From assembly GCA_009760855.2 (NCBI GenBank), contig WPIO01000160.1:497501-561500 (forward strand): DNA of 64,000 nt. The letters are read 5' to 3'. Positions 1 to 11,713 of the stretch are shown here, piece after piece; position 1 is the stretch's first letter; every line of letters starts with the position of its first letter. Under the pieces are notes generated by a model. The model made no database searches. It saw only the letters and a list, made by a program, of their open reading frames with translations, and was not told the DNA's origin. This stretch comes from Cristatella mucedo (Eukaryota; Bryozoa; Phylactolaemata; Cristatellidae). The position numbers and the translations under genes are program-made.

Positions 1-2210
1 GAAGCCCTTGTCTGTTCTAGGAACGCTGTGCATGGCCATCAGGTGCTCAGATCTCTTTTCATTTTGCCGTTTTCCTCGGAGAGCTAGCCTGGCGGAGAGA
101 CTGCTATGAGAGACTGGTGGCCCGCACCTCGAGAACCCGTCGTCTCAGCCTCAGACCGTGTGCTGGTCCAGCGTTGGACCGGGCCAGGGTTGCCAGCGAC
201 TCCTGACATCCTGCGGCTCCTCTGACACTGAAGCACGCGCGGCCGTGAGTGGGTTCGGTGGTCGGCTCTTATTGTCGTGTCATATCGGGCTCTAGATGCA
301 GCCAGCGTCGTAAGCCAGTGTTACGCATAGTGCGCCGACAATGTCCGAAAGACTGCGTTCGCCCTTTGAAGGCACCTGCTCCGACTGCCGATCGCCACCT
401 CGAGCTGGCAAGGAACAGCTAGAGCATCCAGCAGGTGCCTGCACTCCCCTCTCCTCACCCCATGTAATAGGCAGCTAGTCCTGAAAGGATTCATAATGTG
501 TTTGGAGAGGGAACATGTGGCGTGCGAACAGCTGCTGGCGGCTTTAGCAGTGACTACCACTTCGGACGAGTTCTCAAAAAAGCTTAAATTCGTTCGTTCA
601 TGACTGGCCTTGACTTTTAATCGAGTGAGCGTCGGCAGAGCTTCCACTACATAGGTCACGCATGTGGCCATCGGACGGAATCTGGCTATCTTGATTCTCA
701 ACGACCTCACACTTCGATGGTGACTTTTTTCACTCTGCATTCAAGTTGGCTGCACTTCAAAATAGGTAGCACTGCAAGGATTCGTCAATCCTCATCTGTC
801 CGGGACAAACACATTTGCTACAAAACTCTGCAGCTAGGCTTGTCTGTCGTGAGCGTCGTCGAAACTGCCACGCCACACTGCTTCTCACCCGCCTGCACTG
901 GCGCTCAATCAAGCAACCTAGCCACTTGACTATTTTGTCACACACTTTTTAGGCGTCCGGCCATTCCCTCTCGCTGTGGTCTCCCCTATATGCAAAGCAT
1001 TCCGATCAGTATTCTCATCACTTCGTACCGACAGTTCAGATTCAGGTCGTTTAGTTGTGCCTCTAAGGAACCTCAAACTCTTACGTGACCCTGCCTTCAA
1101 GACTCATGCTCCCAGAGCGTGGAACTCATTACCCACTTGCATCAGTATCTCATGCCCCGATTCACTAACGACACCCGATCATACAGCCTAGACTGTTCGC
1201 GTTTGCAGCTGCCCCCTCGTGGTTGGAAGGCAACTGCAGGCGTTGTTTCAGACTCTGCTTCAGTTCGGACTTATTCGCTAATGCCTCACCCTGTCAGCGT
1301 CAAGTCGCTGCTGAGTGACTTGTTCAGGTGTGGTCAACTGACTTTCAGTCTCAAGCTGTGACCTCGTCACAGCCCCGAAAGCAACCCTGGATATTAAATG
1401 CATAGGTCTCCCAGTCACACCAGGTTGAAGGTCGAGAGGTAGAGGGTCGAGAGCCCTATGAGTCGACCTGGCTGCCCCGTCGGTGCTCGTCGAAGCACGG
1501 CTGCTAGTCGCTAGGTTGGCTGCCATAGCAGCAGGGTAAATTCAATGCTCCGACCCAGTGCTCCGCTACTTTGCTTTGAGCAGCAGACCACCGTGGCAGC
1601 AGCTGCGGATGCTTGCTCTCATGTCCTGTCGGCCAGCCTTCCGGAAATTAGATCCAGCCAAACGTGGCCGCTTTAATGGGCTACCGAGTCTTCTCCCTTC
1701 ATTAACCTCTGCAGGTGCACTGGCGTTGCATCCATTTAAGCCAAGGGAGCGGGCCGTGCTTACATATTTAGAGTGCACGTTCGTCTGCAGCCGGTGCCTC
1801 TTGGCGATGGCAGCCAAGGAGAAACACGGCACATCGTGCATCGAGAGAGCAACATGCATAGGGAGAGTATCATGCCGCGCATCCAGGCATCCAGCCTTGG
1901 ACCGAGCGATAAAAAGGTGCCGAGCTCATGCAGCTGTAAAAGCCAGCTCATGCAGGCGCATGTATTTCGCTGCACCAGCTCTAGCTTTTAGAACCGTTAA
2001 AACGCCGGGCAAATTTATGCGGGTGCTGCCTTCGTGCTGGTGCCGCCGTGAAACTCGAAGCCAACATAGCCTAACCAGAGCCCACGTCCAATGGCCAGCG
2101 GTACTGTCACGTAAAACTGGGCAAAGCCGGAGCTGGAGTTCGTGGCTGCGATCTCGAAATAGGCTGCGCTGGGCGCGGCATCAGATCAAGAAGCTTAGTG
2201 CAAGACCTAC
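1..2210. other. KCNQ intron 7 sequence with a decayed LINE-A fragment
   Basis: No exon is recognised. A weak plus-strand LINE-A relic (about 780-1200) shows the C-terminal wording RSSVAWQ.. / LHWRSIKQ and an in-frame piece resembling AFKTHAPRAWNSLPTC at 1100-1140. The rest (1-780 and 1200-2210) holds no feature I can name. Confidence 0.5.
780..1200 (+). repeat. LINE-A (CR1/L2-like) relic
   Basis: Fragments such as KTLQLGLSVVSV and APRAWNSLPTCIS are recognisable across frames and match the C-terminal part of the reverse-transcriptase ORF of the better LINE-A copies at 19.0 and 21.5 kb. It is frame-broken and 3' truncated. Confidence 0.6.
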
Positions 2211-2321
2211 CGACGGCAGTGCGAAGAAAGATATGGCCGACATTGCCAAGCAGGATGCCACCATCTTGCCCAGCCAACTTTGGGGTACTTTGTCTCCATA
2301 GCCGACGGTGTTCACAGTCAC
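2211..2321 (-). CDS. KCNQ1: KCNQ1-like exon 7: selectivity filter and S6
   Basis: 111 bp, 37 codons, phase 0. Acceptor CCCGTCAAG|GTG and donor TCG|GTAGGT. It reads [20 protein letters not shown] then [17 protein letters not shown]. The potassium filter GYGD is intact. Compared with the human motif TVTTIGYGD, two positions differ: Asn at the position of T311 and Val at I313. The exon stops at the residue equivalent to human A344. The following exon, expected to begin with Gly-Ile-Leu-Gly, is not found between 1 and 2210, so it lies outside the window. Confidence 0.95.
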
Positions 2322-3035
2322 CTTGACGGGGAGAAATGAAAGCAACACTGAAACCATCAGCTCAGCAAACCTGCGACCGGTTGGCTCTAGTTCGCTCAAT
2401 CGAGACAATCTCTGCAATTCTGTCTGACAGGTATATGAAAGCAAAAAAATCCTAGCTGATTTAACAGCCTCTTTTTGTATAGCGACAGAAGAGCCTTTAC
2501 GGCTATCACCACCGCTTGCTGTGGCGATAATGGATCGCCAACCGCAGGAATCGAACCCACGACCTCGGGACCGAGGTCATGAAGGCAGCCGCCTTACCTA
2601 GTGTGCCATCACGGCTCACAAGACCAGCAAACAAAACTAGCTGTGGGCCAGGCCTGATAGAAATACGAACTAGATAGAAATGGGAACTGACCGACTATTT
2701 ATTCTCAGCTGCATTTTCAAAAAATGCTGTCAAAGCTATTTCTAGGTGAAGCTCTACAGTGACTACTTATTGCTCGAACTCCCGCAGATCAAGGTTCTGC
2801 ACTGTCCGAAGCATCGATCTGACTCAGATTGACTTGTTCAATATCAGCACAGGCTGAGTATGCAAAGCCTCATATTTTTTGTAAAGCACTTTCCAAGCAA
2901 TTTCCATGGAAGTAGCACACCAGTTAAATCGAGGGATTCCGGCTGTAGTGCAACAGTCATAGAAACAAGGAGCGACTAGCTTTGATGTACACCAGCCCAC
3001 ACGCAAGCGCATGCATAACTCGCGCGTGCACACAG

Positions 3036-3084
<49 letters not shown>

Positions 3085-5528
3085 GACGCACACACAGACA
3101 CGCGAACGCACACACACACAGACACACACACAGACACGCGCGCGCGCACACACACGCACACACACACAGACATACACACACACAAGACACACACATGTGC
3201 ACTCGCCGCCTCGTGAGCGCATTCACACTACCACATGCCCCCACGCGCGAGCATGTACATGCATGCAGAATTACGTAGACAGCATCAAGTATGTAGCAGC
3301 AGGCATGCACCAGCATGCATGTACTGGCATGTGCACACGCCCACCGAGACGATTGGGGGATGAACGGCAAGCACTAAACCTTTCTTGGTGCTGGGGCAGC
3401 TTGTCTTTGACCATGAGCAGCTTGTACCAAAGCGGCTGACTGCTCTCCTTTTGTTCCCTTATACAAGCGAAACAGCTTCCTTTTGGCCTGACTACAGTAT
3501 CTATTATTGCCAACAACAATGGGCAACAGTTTGATGCAGCAGTGGCTACGACTCTTCGTCATCTAAAAGCAACAAAATGCTGTAGCAACAACATCACGGT
3601 ATAATTGGCGAGATAGATCTTCCGAACTTTAAATAATTTATTGATGCATGCATTCACACATGAACCTCCACGAAGGTTATCTACTTTACTACTGCCGCTT
3701 CTACTACTTCATTCTATTTTTGTTCACTGCTATTTCTCTACGACATCCCCTGACTTGACAACATTTAAAAATAAATAAATAAACCTATTTATGACATCCT
3801 TTAGTGGATCCCTGTGATCGCCCTTTATAATAATAATAATAACAATAATGCACTTGATAAAGCGCCCTCAGAGAGCTCAATCTCTTTCCAGGCGCTTTAC
3901 ATTTGCTGCAAAGGGAAACGCGATTAAATTAGTGGAGAATAGCATGCTTGATAAACAACATGAATAACATGGTTAGGGGCGACATGCAGAGCGTCAGCAT
4001 GCAAATGTGGTTAGTGGCAGCATGCACAGTGTCAACACGAAGGACAAATCACAGGGACCCACTAAATGCTCTCCTAAATAGGTGTTTTAAGTTCTTTTTA
4101 AATGTGGTCAAATCAGAGGACGTTCTGACGCAAGTCGTGAGGGAGCTCCAGGCTTTGGGAGCATACGAACTAAATGCACGGTCTCCAAAGGATTTGAGGT
4201 TTGTACGAGGTTTATGCACTTAGGTGTGCTGACACTGCTGCATGGTGCAACTAACCCCACTTGCATGCTGACCCTGTGCATTTCACCCCTAACCATTTTA
4301 TTCTTGTTGTTTATCAAGCATGATACCACTCACTATTCGATCGCATTTCCTTTGCAGCAAATGTAAAGCACCTAGAAAGAGATTGAGTTCTTTGAGGGTG
4401 CTTATCAAGTGTATTATTATTACTATTATATTTTTTATTTCGTGGCTGAACATTATAGGGCTGTCTGGACCATATTTTGCCAGGTAAGTGCAAGCTTCAC
4501 GGAGTTAATCAGGCTGAAGCAGCCGCCGGATGTAGTTCGGAGGCTTGCACGTGACAGACCCGCGTGTAGTGTCAGAGCACGAAGCGCTGACTGATTGCCC
4601 GAAGGCCGTATAGCCATGCTAGCAACTTACGATGCCCCACCAGAGGGCGTCGGCGAAGCTCCCGAAGGGTTGCGACCCATCGCTAGCGACCACGTCTTTT
4701 TCGACAAGGTAGACAAAGTAGGAGGAGAAAATGAGCATCAGGAATCCAATATACAGCGTGGTGACCAGCTCCTGTAAGAGAGTGGCTCGACGGGCTCGCT
4801 GTGGGCAGGCTTTCATCTCTTCGTGCGCGTGCATAGCGCGCGAAGCAGCAGCAGCAGCACATTTCGCAGGGCACAGGCAGCAGCTCTTTAACGTGCAGCA
4901 GGCGTGCGAATGTCAGCAGAACCGCGCTCACCTGTCTGTGAATGTACACGACAGAGCCCAGGAGGCGCCACGTGCCTCCTTGCCGGTCGACGTGCACGAT
5001 TCTCAAGATCTGAAGGAAGCGAACGACCCTGCAAAAAACGAGTGAGCCTACGCTCGAGATCGTAATAACAATGACAATAATGACAATGCATTTGCGTAGC
5101 GCCCTTGTGATCACAAAAGACTATGCTTTGTTTAGTGTTACTTGAGCAATGAAAGGTACAGCGTTCAGACGCAGGTGGGCGACTGTGTATGCCGTAGTCC
5201 GTGGTCTTTCGTACTGGTCTGATGTGCTGCAGGTCTCACCAGGAGCAATAATGTTCCTCTCGGCATGCTGCTGTGAATAAATTGTTCACGTGATCGAGGC
5301 AGGTCGATTTTTCCTTACCTTAACTTGCCCTTAAGCATTTCTAGCGTATGCCAAGCGTGTCGTGAGAGAATCAGTTCGGCTAGGGCGCAATGCAAATGCC
5401 ATATTAGTGCTATATTTAAGCAGCTGATACTCAACAGTAGCGATGACATCGCAGCGGTGGCAGTGATGGAACGTCTGCTGGACAGGAATGACATGAGCAG
5501 TGTTATCTGAGGGACAACGGGTGAGGAG

Positions 5529-5596
<68 letters not shown>

Positions 5597-6895
5597 CAGA
5601 GAGAGACAGAGACAGAGAGAGACAGACAGACAGAGACAGAGAGAGACAGACAGACAGAGAGAGACAGAGGGGGAGAGAGAGAGAGAGAATACACTGCGAG
5701 GGGTAGAGAAATGTAGAGGAGAAGGTCGGCATGATATTAAATATAAGGACATATTTATATATACAATATGGGGGATGAACGGCAAGCACTAAGCCTTTCT
5801 TGGTGCTGGGGCAGCTTGTCTTTGACCACGAGCAGCTTGTACCAAAGCGGCTGACTGCTCTCCTTTTGTTCCCGTACACAAATACACATGTAAAATAGTT
5901 AGAGTGCATGATGTCCACAGAGAAATTAATCTCTGTCCATGCTCTTTACAATTCGTAGCAAGAGAATGGGTACACAAGGTTTAGGAGCATGCACAGTATC
6001 TGGAATGTAAAGCAAACAAGTATCTGGCTTTTACCAGCATGCTAGGGAAAACATGAGGACACTCACGACCACCGCTTTTCAAGACCTAAGTTTAAGCACA
6101 TGCACTGAATCATGCACGGGTACGCAAAGCACAGCTGTGCATCAGCACAAGTTTACGGGTTCGATAGAAAAGCTGAACAGAATAGATACGTCTTTAGGTA
6201 AGACGATAAGGATGCAAGGTCGCTCGTCGCTGATCACGTGACCGAGTCCAATAGCGGGTTCCTGACTGTGGGTGGTGATAGTCCGAGCAGAAGGCTCAAT
6301 CGCACAAAAGCGTTTCCATTTAGTGCGAATGACGGCATGTTGACTGACGAGCGGGCGCTTCGAGAGTACGTGACCGGAAAAGTAGAGACGTAGGGATAAG
6401 TAGTAGGCCGTTGCTAGCGAGTGAATCGACCTGCAGGCCAGACTGAGGCTCATCCAGTCGATTCGATGCTAGATGGGGCGCCAGTGGAGATCAGGCGGAA
6501 ATTGAGGTGTGGCAGGTGAGAAATAGAGGTGAGGCAGGCAGGAAATAGAGGTGGTAGGCAGTGAGGCCGCTGTCGACAGAGCAGACGAGCAGCGGAGTTT
6601 GGCTTCAGTGGAAGACAATCGAGGTCACAAGCCGGGAGTAAAAAATAAAGAATCGAAATAATCTAGATCCGATATCATGAGCGCATGAACAAGTTAGGCT
6701 GTCACACTCTTATATAATCACGTCCTGAATTAAAGAGAGAGAGAGAGACGGATGGGGAGAGAGAGGAGAGAGAGAGAGGAGGAGAAGGAGCATGACTGAC
6801 AGAAGCATTCGCGGGATGATGGTGGCAGAAATAGGCTCGGAAGATGGAGAACGGAAACGCTAAAATAGATTTGCAGACAGAGCACACGGGGAGAG

Positions 6896-6938
<43 letters not shown>

Positions 6939-6967
6939 AAAGAGAGAGAGAGAGAGAGAGAGAGAGC

Positions 6968-7000
<33 letters not shown>

Positions 7001-7704
7001 CAAAGAGACGGAGAGGGAGGGAGATCCACCGAGATTGAGAAAGGTAGGGACGAAAAATAAGAAAGCCATGCAGGCGCTCGCATGCCCGGATCGCATCGCG
7101 GATTGTCGGTGGCGCGAGGAAGGCTGAGGAGCGGCAGCTCTGCCCAGGGTCGTACGCTGACAGTCGGCAGCCCTCGAGCTCCTCTCGGGCCCTCGCCGCC
7201 ATAATGATTTGGCCTGCGGTTTCTGCGGCTGCTAATTCGGTGCGCTTGGCGGCTTTTCTAATGAGGCACCTCCTCTGCGTCTCAGCTAACCCAACACTCA
7301 TTACGGCTATTGCCACCATTCATTCTCCACTGACGCTGCCGGCGCTGCTGGCGCTACGGCGCCGCTGCCGCTCCGATTTCCTCCGTCCGTGCCAAGTCGC
7401 GAGCTGCAGTAGGTCAAGGGCTGCTACCTCCTCGCGTCACGAGGTGTGCAGCTGAGCTGCAGGGACCGACGCGCGACCGACGCGAGCCTCGCTACCGATC
7501 GGCGAGCCAGCGGCCGACGTCGAGATGCCCGAAGCAGCGGCAGCGTGAACGTTCGCTCGAGCGGCGAGAGACGACGAGCTCGAAGCTCGATCTCGAGAGG
7601 GTCATGAACCTCGACCTCTGAGGTCTGCTGAATCTCGATCTCCAAGCCTCAGTGAACCAATTGCCTATAGGAAATAGACCAGTACAAAAAACGCGGGATC
7701 GCAA

Positions 7705-7747
<43 letters not shown>

Positions 7748-10563
7748 GGCAGAGACAGAGAGAGGCTTACTTCACGTGCATCGAATCACCTGCAGCCACC
7801 GCTATTTCCAGACCCCGGCCGAAGTGACGGCGAGTCTTCCCGATCGCCTTTCTCGTGGTTGCTCTCGCCCCGCCCCAGTCTTAGGCTCCCGATACCTCTC
7901 GCCTCCGGGAGGAGGATAATGCGGATTGACAAGAAGGACAAGCGCTCGGTGTGTCATCTTGGCCGTGGCGAAGAACAGCTTTTACGAGAGGCTGTGCAAT
8001 ACACAACGACGGCGGCCACGGACAGCGTAAAAGGCTTGACGAGAAGAACAACTCCGAGAAAATCTGCGAACGAAGCCGCCGGAGGCTAAAAAAGCGAGAG
8101 TGCGAGTGACGGTCCAAAAAGTCTATAGCCTATACAGATACAGATACAGCCCGTCGCGTTTAATCTCTTTCTCTCAGTTATCATGCTGTCGCCTGGCAGC
8201 TGGTACGTGCCGGTAATGAACCGCGACTCGGGACTACTTTGGGAAGATGGTTAGTAGTCTATGCTGGCAGTAAAAATAAATAAATAATTCATTTTTATAG
8301 TGCCCCAAGAGAACTTAATCTCTATTCAGGTGCTTCACATATGACTCGGGGCTCGAGCCCGTGACTTCAGGCAGACCTTGGTCGGGGCGAGAATCTTAAC
8401 CACTGGACCAAACCAGTTTGATACTATACATATGTATAATATACTTGCATACATATATATATAATATAAATTAATCTAGAGCAGCTTCTACTTTCACGAT
8501 AGACGTTGCCTTGCGTTTTATGGCAAAGCGCTATCCGCTCTTCAGACTCTAATCAACCTTGGAGACCATCAATCTTGGAAATCTTCGCTCTTTGCCTCTA
8601 GCCTACCTATCAGATATACTCCTCCACCAAGCTAATTATCGTACCACCCTCTTTTCGGAGTTTTATTTTTTACCTATACCTCACAAGAACCTCAAATCAT
8701 TTGGAGACCGTGCCTCTAGTTCGTATGCTCCCAAAGTCTGAAACTCACTACCGACTTGCGTCGCGACATCCTCATACGTGACCACATTTAAAACAAGCTA
8801 AAACTGCATCCATTTATCACAGCTTTAGTTGGTTCATGGGATTCGTCCTTTGTGTGCTTATAGGTGCTGACACTGTGCAATCTCCCACTAACCACACTTG
8901 CATGCTTACTCTGTGCATGTCACCTCTAACCATACTGAGCTTGTTGCACGAACTAAATGCACGGTCTCCAAAGGATTTGAGGTTTGTGCGAGGTATAGAT
9001 AAACAGTTAGGTTCCCGAAAAGCAGGTGGTACGATGCTTAGTCTGGTGGGGTAGTAGATCTGTTATGTAGGCTGGAGCCAAAGAATGAAGGGATCTAAAA
9101 GTGAGCGACAGAACTTGATCTAAAAGTGAGCGACAGAACCTTTAAGTCGATGAGGTGCTTGACTGGTGGTCAAGCAACGAGTCGACTTCAAGTTTTTCTA
9201 GGTGATATTTAAACAAAGCTAAAAGCGCACCCTACCTTGTAGCCTTTGCTAGGTCCACTTGAACTGTCCTTTTGTAATTATATTTGCTGACACTCCGAAT
9301 ACTGTCTTATGTGCATGCTGACCTTGTGCATGTCACCCCTAACCATGTTATGCATATTGTTTATCAAGCATGATACCACTCACCAGTCGATCGTGTTTCC
9401 AATGCAGCAAGTGAAAAGCGCCTTGAATGAGACTGAGTTCTCTGAGGGCGCTTTATCAAGTGTATTATCATTATTATTATTATTATTATTATGTGTAGTT
9501 CCTGAATAGATAATAAGTTATCTTCGGGCGCCATACAAATGAATTATATTCTACGAGCAGCTCACTCCCTTTTGACTCGCTTTGCTTAGTCATCGAAATT
9601 CCGTCACGAAAGACAGCACTTCGCCATCTTGCCACTTGATGGAAGTGTGCCAACTTGCCACGTGACGCCAGCTCGTCATTTGGCTTCGTGACGGACTTTC
9701 TCGCTTTAAGAAGTAGAGATCATATCGCTAAACCGTCGACCTGCTTCCATTACAGCCTAATTACAGTAATTAGTGCCTAGACAGAGATTCAGCTCTCCTT
9801 GGGCACTGTCCAAATATTCCATTGTTATTTACACTATTATTTTGCAAACGTCAACTCTTGACCGTCGAGCATCCGGCTCACACATCTGGTTCGCACACCC
9901 GGCGGCTCGCCGTACAGAGTTCGCGCCGGGCGTGCGAATCGCAGCACCACCTCTCAATCCTGCCACTGATGGCGGTGCCGTGTTCTTCTGGAGTCGCTAG
10001 GAGTCTCGACCTTTCCTCGAGGGCTTTAAGCGAGCCGTTCTCGTTCAGCACTTCAGCAGGAAGGACGAAGGGTGCATCGCATGAAGGGTTAGTAACTCCT
10101 AATGGCCAGGGCAAAGCTCTCGCCAGCTTGCTTGGCACTTCGTGCGGATTTCCGGAGGGGAGAGCGCATGAACCCACGCGCCTGCCGCCAGCAAGAGTCG
10201 AGCGGTTTCGCTTTTCTTCCCTTCGCGAAGCTCTGAACTTCCGTTCGACGCATCCGATTTACGCTGCCTTCGATATCAGGCGGCGCGCATTCTTACCGTA
10301 TCGCAGAGGTTGCGAAAATTCGGCCCGAGTTTCCGAGGATGATAACGGCGAGCGAAGCGACGACGACGGCCAGATCTTCAAAGGAAGAGAGAGAGAGAAA
10401 GAAAAAAAGTGACCCGCCACTTCTCGTTCCGCTTGCGATTATGCAAGATTCGACTGCAGCGTTGTCAGCTCCGCAGAGACGATCGACTGACCAGACGGAT
10501 GGGGGTTCCGTCGGCGGCTCTCGGTACTCTGGCTATATTATAACTGTATATGTATATATATAT

Positions 10564-10594
<31 letters not shown>

Positions 10595-10835
10595 ATGATT
10601 TAATTACTTGTAATAATGTAATGATATATAATTATTCTTAATAATATCATTAATTTGAATAAATAAAAATATATTAAATTATATTATTTGGGTTTATTGA
10701 ATTCAGGGTAATAATACTGGCTGGCTTCCGGGGATGACGGGCAAGTGAGGGCGATGCCTGCCTGCCGTCAGACGAGGACGACTCCAACCGCCGAGCTGAA
10801 TAGTCGGAGGCAGCGGTATTATATTGTAACACACA

Positions 10836-10907
<72 letters not shown>

Positions 10908-11441
10908 ACATCGAAATTCACTATTTGGAAGATTCGGAGGCAGCATTCGGCGGCGAAAGCAGCATTCGGAGGCAGTTCGGCAATTGCCTTCGCATGCTCT
11001 AGAACGTTCCGCTCTCGAATTCGCGGCTTTCGGAAGTCATCGCCGGCCACGTTCGCGAAATGCAGGTCTACCCATGAGAAACGGGCGCCGCGTGTAAGAC
11101 GGTGAGCTGACTGGTCTGACCTTGACCTTGTCCGTCCGCTGTTCGTCCGAGGGATTGAGGCATAGGGGAAGGTTTAGAGCTTCAGAGTGGGAAGTCGCGC
11201 TGCCTTCCCCCCCCCGGGAGGTTGCGGCGGTGGGCGCTACACAAGCATACGATTTCGCTAGGACGTCGTACGCCGTCTGCACGTATCCACGCTCGCTCTC
11301 TGCCACTGACTATTAATGCGACTAATTATTTGGCTCTGGTGCCTCAGAGGCTAACGCAGCTACGAGCGGATCCGATCTGGCACTTTCGAGTAGGCCATGT
11401 AGTGCTCTCTCTCTCTCTCCCTCCCTCTCTCTTTTCCTCTT

Positions 11442-11504
<63 letters not shown>

Positions 11505-11509
11505 TATGT

Positions 11510-11544
<35 letters not shown>

Positions 11545-11636
11545 GCCGCTACCCTTTCGCATTCCGCATACTGTGTGCACGAAGCCCGGTGAAAGTCGGC
11601 AGTTTAAGTATCCATTTATCTGTTCTTTTTCAGAGT

Positions 11637-11713
<77 letters not shown>

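Noticed and set aside
7204-7345. Minus-strand [10 protein letters not shown] resembling a KCNQ S3 helix
   Set aside because: No acceptor in the needed phase (a stop arises after joining), and the correct 79-bp S3 exon with perfect phases and the ATSAIR end was found at 10297-10375.
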